In this document: positions 21,930 to 24,317 of the stretch, one piece after another
Layout of the letters: every line of letters begins with the position of its first letter
Numbering within the stretch: position 1 is the stretch's first letter
Assembly: GCA_934418295.1 (NCBI GenBank)
Contig: CAKRWZ010000024.1
Location: 1 to 24,317, forward strand
DNA: 24,317 bases
Direction: 5' to 3'
Source: an uncultured Mediterraneibacter sp.
GTDB lineage: Bacteria > Bacillota > Clostridia > Lachnospirales > Lachnospiraceae
Made by a program: the position numbers and the translations under genes
The notes under the pieces: generated by a model
Told to the model about the DNA's origin: nothing
The model's database searches: none
What the model saw: only the letters and a program-made list of their open reading frames with translations

Positions 21930-22003
21930 GGCGGAATAGCTCAGTTGGCTAGAGCACACGGTTCATACCCGTGGTGTCGCTGGTTCAAATCCAGTTTCCG
22001 CTA
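21930..22003 (+). tRNA. tRNA-Met (anticodon CAT), probably elongator
   Basis: The acceptor arm pairs GGCGGAA with TTCCGCT, giving a G-U at 1-72. The anticodon stem-loop is CACGG-TTCATAC-CCGTG, without the three consecutive G-C pairs expected of an initiator. The T-arm is GCTGG-TTCAAAT-CCAGT and CCA is not encoded. A lysidine-modified tRNA-Ile is the main alternative for a CAT anticodon. Confidence 0.9.
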
Positions 22004-22009
22004 CTTCGA

Positions 22010-22039
22010 GGGAGTTTGTTTTTACAAACTCCCCCTTTT
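22010..22039 (+). terminator. Intrinsic terminator of the tRNA operon
   Basis: A perfect 10-bp stem GGGAGTTTGT / ACAAACTCCC with a TTTT loop is followed by CCTTTT. It lies 6 nt after the tRNA-Met 3' end. Confidence 0.93.
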
Positions 22040-22040
22040 A

Positions 22041-22061
22041 GTATAGCGACGAGGAAAATGC
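22041..22061 (+). repeat. 21-nt dispersed repeat, copy 2
   Basis: The core GCRAYGAGGAAAATGC follows GTATA and begins one base after the T-tract of the tRNA terminator. It shares 19 of 21 positions with copy 1 (4917-4937, minus) and 19 of 21 with copy 3 (24294-24314). Confidence 0.7.
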
Positions 22062-22120
22062 GGCAAACAGAAAACGGAAGGAACGATGGGAAGAAAAGAA
22101 TACGGAGGAAAGCAAAATGA
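22058..22120 (+). CDS. Possible 20-codon leader peptide upstream of ispF
   Basis: An ATG at the end of repeat copy 2 is preceded by GAGGAAA and opens a 20-codon frame rich in Arg and Lys. Its TGA stop overlaps the ispF ATG in an ATGA arrangement, the form usual for translational coupling. The spacing between GAGG and ATG is short, and the peptide has no recognised family. It may be chance. Confidence 0.3.
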   Translation: MRQTENGRNDGKKRIRRKAK

Positions 22121-22668
22121 GGATGGGACTTGGATATGATGTGCATAGACTGGTGGAGGGAAGAAAGCTGATCCTTGGAGGCGTGGAGATCCCTTGGGAA
22201 AAAGGCCTTCTGGGCCATTCGGATGCGGACGTTCTTTTGCATGCGGTGATGGATGCCATGCTGGGAGCTGCCGCACTGGGAGACATCGGGCTGCACTTTC
22301 CGGATACAGATCCCGCTTACAAAGGCGTTTCCAGTTTGAAATTGCTGAAGGAGACCGGAAAGCTGTTGGCGGAGAACTTATATATCATTGAAAATATTGA
22401 TGCGACTATCATCGCACAGCAGCCCAAAATGCGGCCTTATATCGAAAAAATGCGGGAGAATATCGCGGGGGTTCTTTGTCTGGATCTGGACCAGGTCAAC
22501 GTCAAAGCCACAACGGAAGAGGGGCTTGGGTTTACCGGAAACGGACAGGGAATTTCAGCCCAGGCAATCTGTGCCTTGGAAAAAATGACGAATTTCAGCG
22601 TGGATGTGACACCGTCAGAAAGTCCTTGCGGAGGCTGTGGGGGCTGCTGCGGACAAGGAGTCTTGTAA
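22117..22668 (+). CDS. ispF: 2-C-methyl-D-erythritol 2,4-cyclodiphosphate synthase with Cys-rich C-terminal tail
   Basis: IspF makes the cyclic diphosphate intermediate of the MEP isoprenoid pathway. The catalytic core of about 156 residues is normal: metal ligands Asp8 and His10 in GYDVHR, GHSDADVLLHAVMDA, GDIGLHFPDTD, and the C-terminal KATTEEGLGFTG with ISAQAICAL. Beyond the usual end there is an extra ~27-residue tail, from residue 157 on. It carries Cys171, Cys174, Cys177 and Cys178 (pattern CxxCxxCC) in a glycine-rich context, which might bind a metal; this is inference. Start ATG 22117 follows GGAGGAAAG. No ispD is adjacent in the window. The next gene starts within the ispF stop codon (TAATG), so the two are co-translated. 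Confidence 0.95.
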   Translation: MRMGLGYDVHRLVEGRKLILGGVEIPWEKGLLGHSDADVLLHAVMDAMLGAAALGDIGLHFPDTDPAYKGVSSLKLLKETGKLLAENLYIIENIDATIIAQQPKMRPYIEKMRENIAGVLCLDLDQVNVKATTEEGLGFTGNGQGISAQAICALEKMTNFSVDVTPSESPCGGCGGCCGQGVL

Positions 22669-23918
22669 TGGAAGTGAGATTGCTGAAGCCGGAAGAGCAC
22701 GGAAAGACCAGGAAACTTTGGGAGGATGTGTTTCCGGAGGACACCGCTGCATTTTTGGACTATTACTATTTTATCAAAACTCAGAACAATAAAATTTACG
22801 TGATAGAGGAAGACGGGAAGATCCGTTCCATGCTGCAGCTGAACCCCTATACGCTGCAGATCGGAACAAAAAAGCATCTCTGCCAGTATGTGATCGCGGT
22901 GTCCACGGAAAAAGATTACCGAAAAAGAGGGTACTGCAGGCAGCTGCTGTTGCAATCCATGGAAGATCTGTGGCAGCAAAAAGAGCCTTTCGTCTATCTG
23001 ATGCCGGCATCGGCGGCGATCTATACTCCGTATGGCTTTCGGTTTGTTTACGGACAAAGGCAGGCAAAGCTTTGCTTGGAGCCGGGTAGAACGGTTGCGG
23101 ATCTTGTAAAAAATGCAGAAGATACAGAAAATATGAAGGTACGGGAAGCACGCATTGCAGATGCACAGCAGATGGCAGAGTTGTTCGATGCCTGCCGAGA
23201 ACTCTTACCAAATCAGATACAATATCAGGTATATGCACTGCATGACGCCCACTATTATCAGAGGATGATCCTGGAACAACAAAGTGAAAATGGCGGCTAC
23301 TTACTTGCCTTTTCGAAAAAACGACTGGTGGGAATGTTTGCCTACAGCGATGAAGGGGGATTGGAGATCCTGGAACCGATCTTTTTGCCGGGATATGAAT
23401 CGGCGTTCTACCAGGCAGTTCGGCAGCTGGGAGACGGCCGGCAGACGGAGATCGCCTGTTATGCGCTGCCGGAATCTTTAAGACTCGAAGCAGAAGGCGG
23501 AAAGAACTCTGAGACCGGGACAAAAGGAACAGAAACTTGGGGGATCCGGGTGCAGGCGGTGGAGGAAAAACCGTTGATCATGGCACGTCTGCTGCATCTG
23601 GAGACTTTGTTGGGATGCTTGAGAGTGAAGCAGGGGGAGCAGATCCGTTGCAGTTTCGCCGTCATCGATACGCTGCTTCCGCAAAACAACCGGATCTGGA
23701 GATTGGAAAATGAAGAAGGATCCGAAGAGATCAAGGTCTGTGAGACCGAGGATTCCCAAGGCGCTCTGCCGGCGGAAGTACTGACCGAGATGGTGTTTGG
23801 CCGAAAGACGCCGGAAGAAGCGGAAAAAGAAGAATACGTGATCATGACAGATACGTTGAAAAAAGAATGGAAAAAACTGGAGTTGCTGACACCGGTCTTT
23901 TTAAACGAAGTGGTCTGA
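22668..23918 (+). CDS. GNAT acetyltransferase, Eis-like (three-domain) family
   Basis: This 416-residue protein resembles the Eis-type acetyltransferases, which have two tandem GNAT folds and a C-terminal SCP2-like sterol-carrier domain. The first GNAT domain has the acetyl-CoA loop in VIAVSTEKDYRKRGYC (Arg85, Gly88). It is followed by PFVYLMPASAAIYTPYGF, a family hallmark. A second GNAT-like stretch follows at about residues 155-260. The C-terminal part from ~305 on is predicted to be the SCP2-like domain. Mycobacterial Eis acetylates amines including aminoglycosides; the substrate here is unknown and resistance should not be assumed. ATG 22668 overlaps the ispF stop by 1 nt and has AAGGAG about 10 nt upstream. 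No clear terminator follows. Confidence 0.85.
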   Translation: MEVRLLKPEEHGKTRKLWEDVFPEDTAAFLDYYYFIKTQNNKIYVIEEDGKIRSMLQLNPYTLQIGTKKHLCQYVIAVSTEKDYRKRGYCRQLLLQSMEDLWQQKEPFVYLMPASAAIYTPYGFRFVYGQRQAKLCLEPGRTVADLVKNAEDTENMKVREARIADAQQMAELFDACRELLPNQIQYQVYALHDAHYYQRMILEQQSENGGYLLAFSKKRLVGMFAYSDEGGLEILEPIFLPGYESAFYQAVRQLGDGRQTEIACYALPESLRLEAEGGKNSETGTKGTETWGIRVQAVEEKPLIMARLLHLETLLGCLRVKQGEQIRCSFAVIDTLLPQNNRIWRLENEEGSEEIKVCETEDSQGALPAEVLTEMVFGRKTPEEAEKEEYVIMTDTLKKEWKKLELLTPVFLNEVV

Positions 23919-24021
23919 CAAGCCGGCAGAGTATGTGTGAAATTTGGAGAAAATCCATAAAATTGACGGCAAAACAGAACAAAGGATTTTAAACGATTAC
24001 AGGCGAAACGGCAAAAGGCAG

Positions 24022-24050
24022 TTGACAAAATTTTAAAAGTTGCATAATAT
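24022..24050 (+). promoter_or_regulatory. Promoter of the T-box transcript
   Basis: A perfect -35 TTGACA (24022-24027) is followed after 17 bp by -10 TAATAT (24045-24050); CATAAT at 24043 is an alternative with a 15-bp spacer. The 103 nt before it (23919-24021) contain no gene or hairpin I can support. Confidence 0.75.
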
Positions 24051-24056
24051 AGCTTT

Positions 24057-24293
24057 GTATAGGGTAAAAACTGAGAACGGAAAGAGTAGCCCATCCGGAA
24101 CTGACAGAGAGAAACCGTCATCGGCTGAAAGCGGTTTTGGGGAAAAGATCGGTGAAGTGCGTCCGGGAGTTGATTCGGAGAAATCAGTATCCGAAAACGT
24201 ATAACACACGTTACGTGTTTCGAGTGGAAGGAAACTTCTATGAAGAGTGGAACCGCGGATAAAACTTCGTCTCTTTCAGAGACGAAGTTTTTT
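24057..24293 (+). ncRNA. T-box riboswitch leader, specifier read as UGC (cysteine)
   Basis: The leader senses uncharged tRNA and prevents early termination. Stem I shows the 5' AGTA of the specifier loop (24085-24088), the apical ACAGAGAG (24104-24111), and GAA (24154-24156) on the 3' side. By alignment in mind with the glyQ T-box, where GAA-A-GGC-A places the codon one base after GAA, the specifier here is TGC at 24158-24160. The T-box itself is AGAGTGGAACCGCGG (24244-24258). Its TGGA should pair with a tRNA ending UCCA, and tRNA-Cys has discriminator U, which agrees (tRNA-Gly would too). The controlled gene lies beyond the window; cysS is the best guess. Confidence 0.85.
24263..24293 (+). 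terminator. Terminator of the T-box leader
   Basis: An 11-bp stem AACTTCGTCTC / GAGACGAAGTT with a TTTCA loop runs into a six-T tract. It directly follows the T-box sequence, whose pairing as antiterminator would exclude it. Confidence 0.93.
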
Positions 24294-24314
24294 GTATGGC
24301 GATGAGGAAAATGC
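24294..24314 (+). repeat. 21-nt dispersed repeat, copy 3
   Basis: This copy starts on the base after the T-tract of the T-box terminator, as copy 2 does (one base apart) after the tRNA terminator. The ATG at its end again opens a frame (ATG CGA) that runs off the window. Confidence 0.65.
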
Positions 24315-24317
24315 GAC

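Noticed and set aside
21930..22003. Initiator tRNA-fMet
   Set aside because: The anticodon stem lacks the three consecutive G-C pairs typical of initiators, and the pair 1-72 is a G-U.

Overview
The window looks like a chromosomal segment from a Firmicute of class Clostridia, most probably a Lachnospiraceae gut anaerobe. The reasons are a PolC-type replicase, a PPi-type phosphofructokinase, single-chain PurL, the two-gene radical-SAM/DUF4130 repair pair, a T-box leader, AGGAGG-type ribosome sites and TTGACA/TATAAT promoters. No phage, transposase or CRISPR array is visible. The family assignment is inference from gene content and protein style, not from a search.

Layout. 1-3130: 3' part of polC. 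3134-4893: glyA and a FlK-like hotdog thioesterase, ending in a bidirectional terminator shared with a minus-strand cold-shock gene (5155-5355). 5526-7660: general PTS operon ptsH-ptsI, followed by a large hairpin. 7802-9148: PPi-dependent phosphofructokinase with its own promoter and terminator. 9215-11443: a perfect LexA (SOS) box in front of a radical-SAM protein and an overlapping DUF4130 protein. 11444-13553: dhaK-dhaL-dhaM. 13561-16173: a RecB-like nuclease fused to an XPD/DinG-like helicase, whose gene carries an in-frame repeat element. 16164-17036 (minus): LysR regulator. 17152-17853: DUF1461 membrane protein (Lit family). 17965-21720: purL. 21744-22039: tRNA-Val/tRNA-Met operon. 22058-23918: a small leader ORF, ispF and an Eis-like acetyltransferase. 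24022-end: a T-box leader read as cysteine-specific, presumably for cysS just outside the window.

How parts work together. EI and HPr should supply phosphate to the single-domain DhaM, which re-phosphorylates the ADP on DhaL so that DhaK can phosphorylate dihydroxyacetone; the product enters glycolysis near the PPi-PFK step. HPr keeps His15 but has Arg at the regulatory position 46, so classical HPr(Ser-P) catabolite control cannot run through this copy. The radical-SAM/DUF4130 pair is tied to DNA damage by its SOS box.

The most interesting items are the SOS-controlled radical-SAM repair pair of unknown lesion, the repeat element inserted in frame just after the nuclease QxxxY motif of the helicase, the HPr lacking Ser46, and a 21-nt repeat that recurs three times, twice directly behind terminators.
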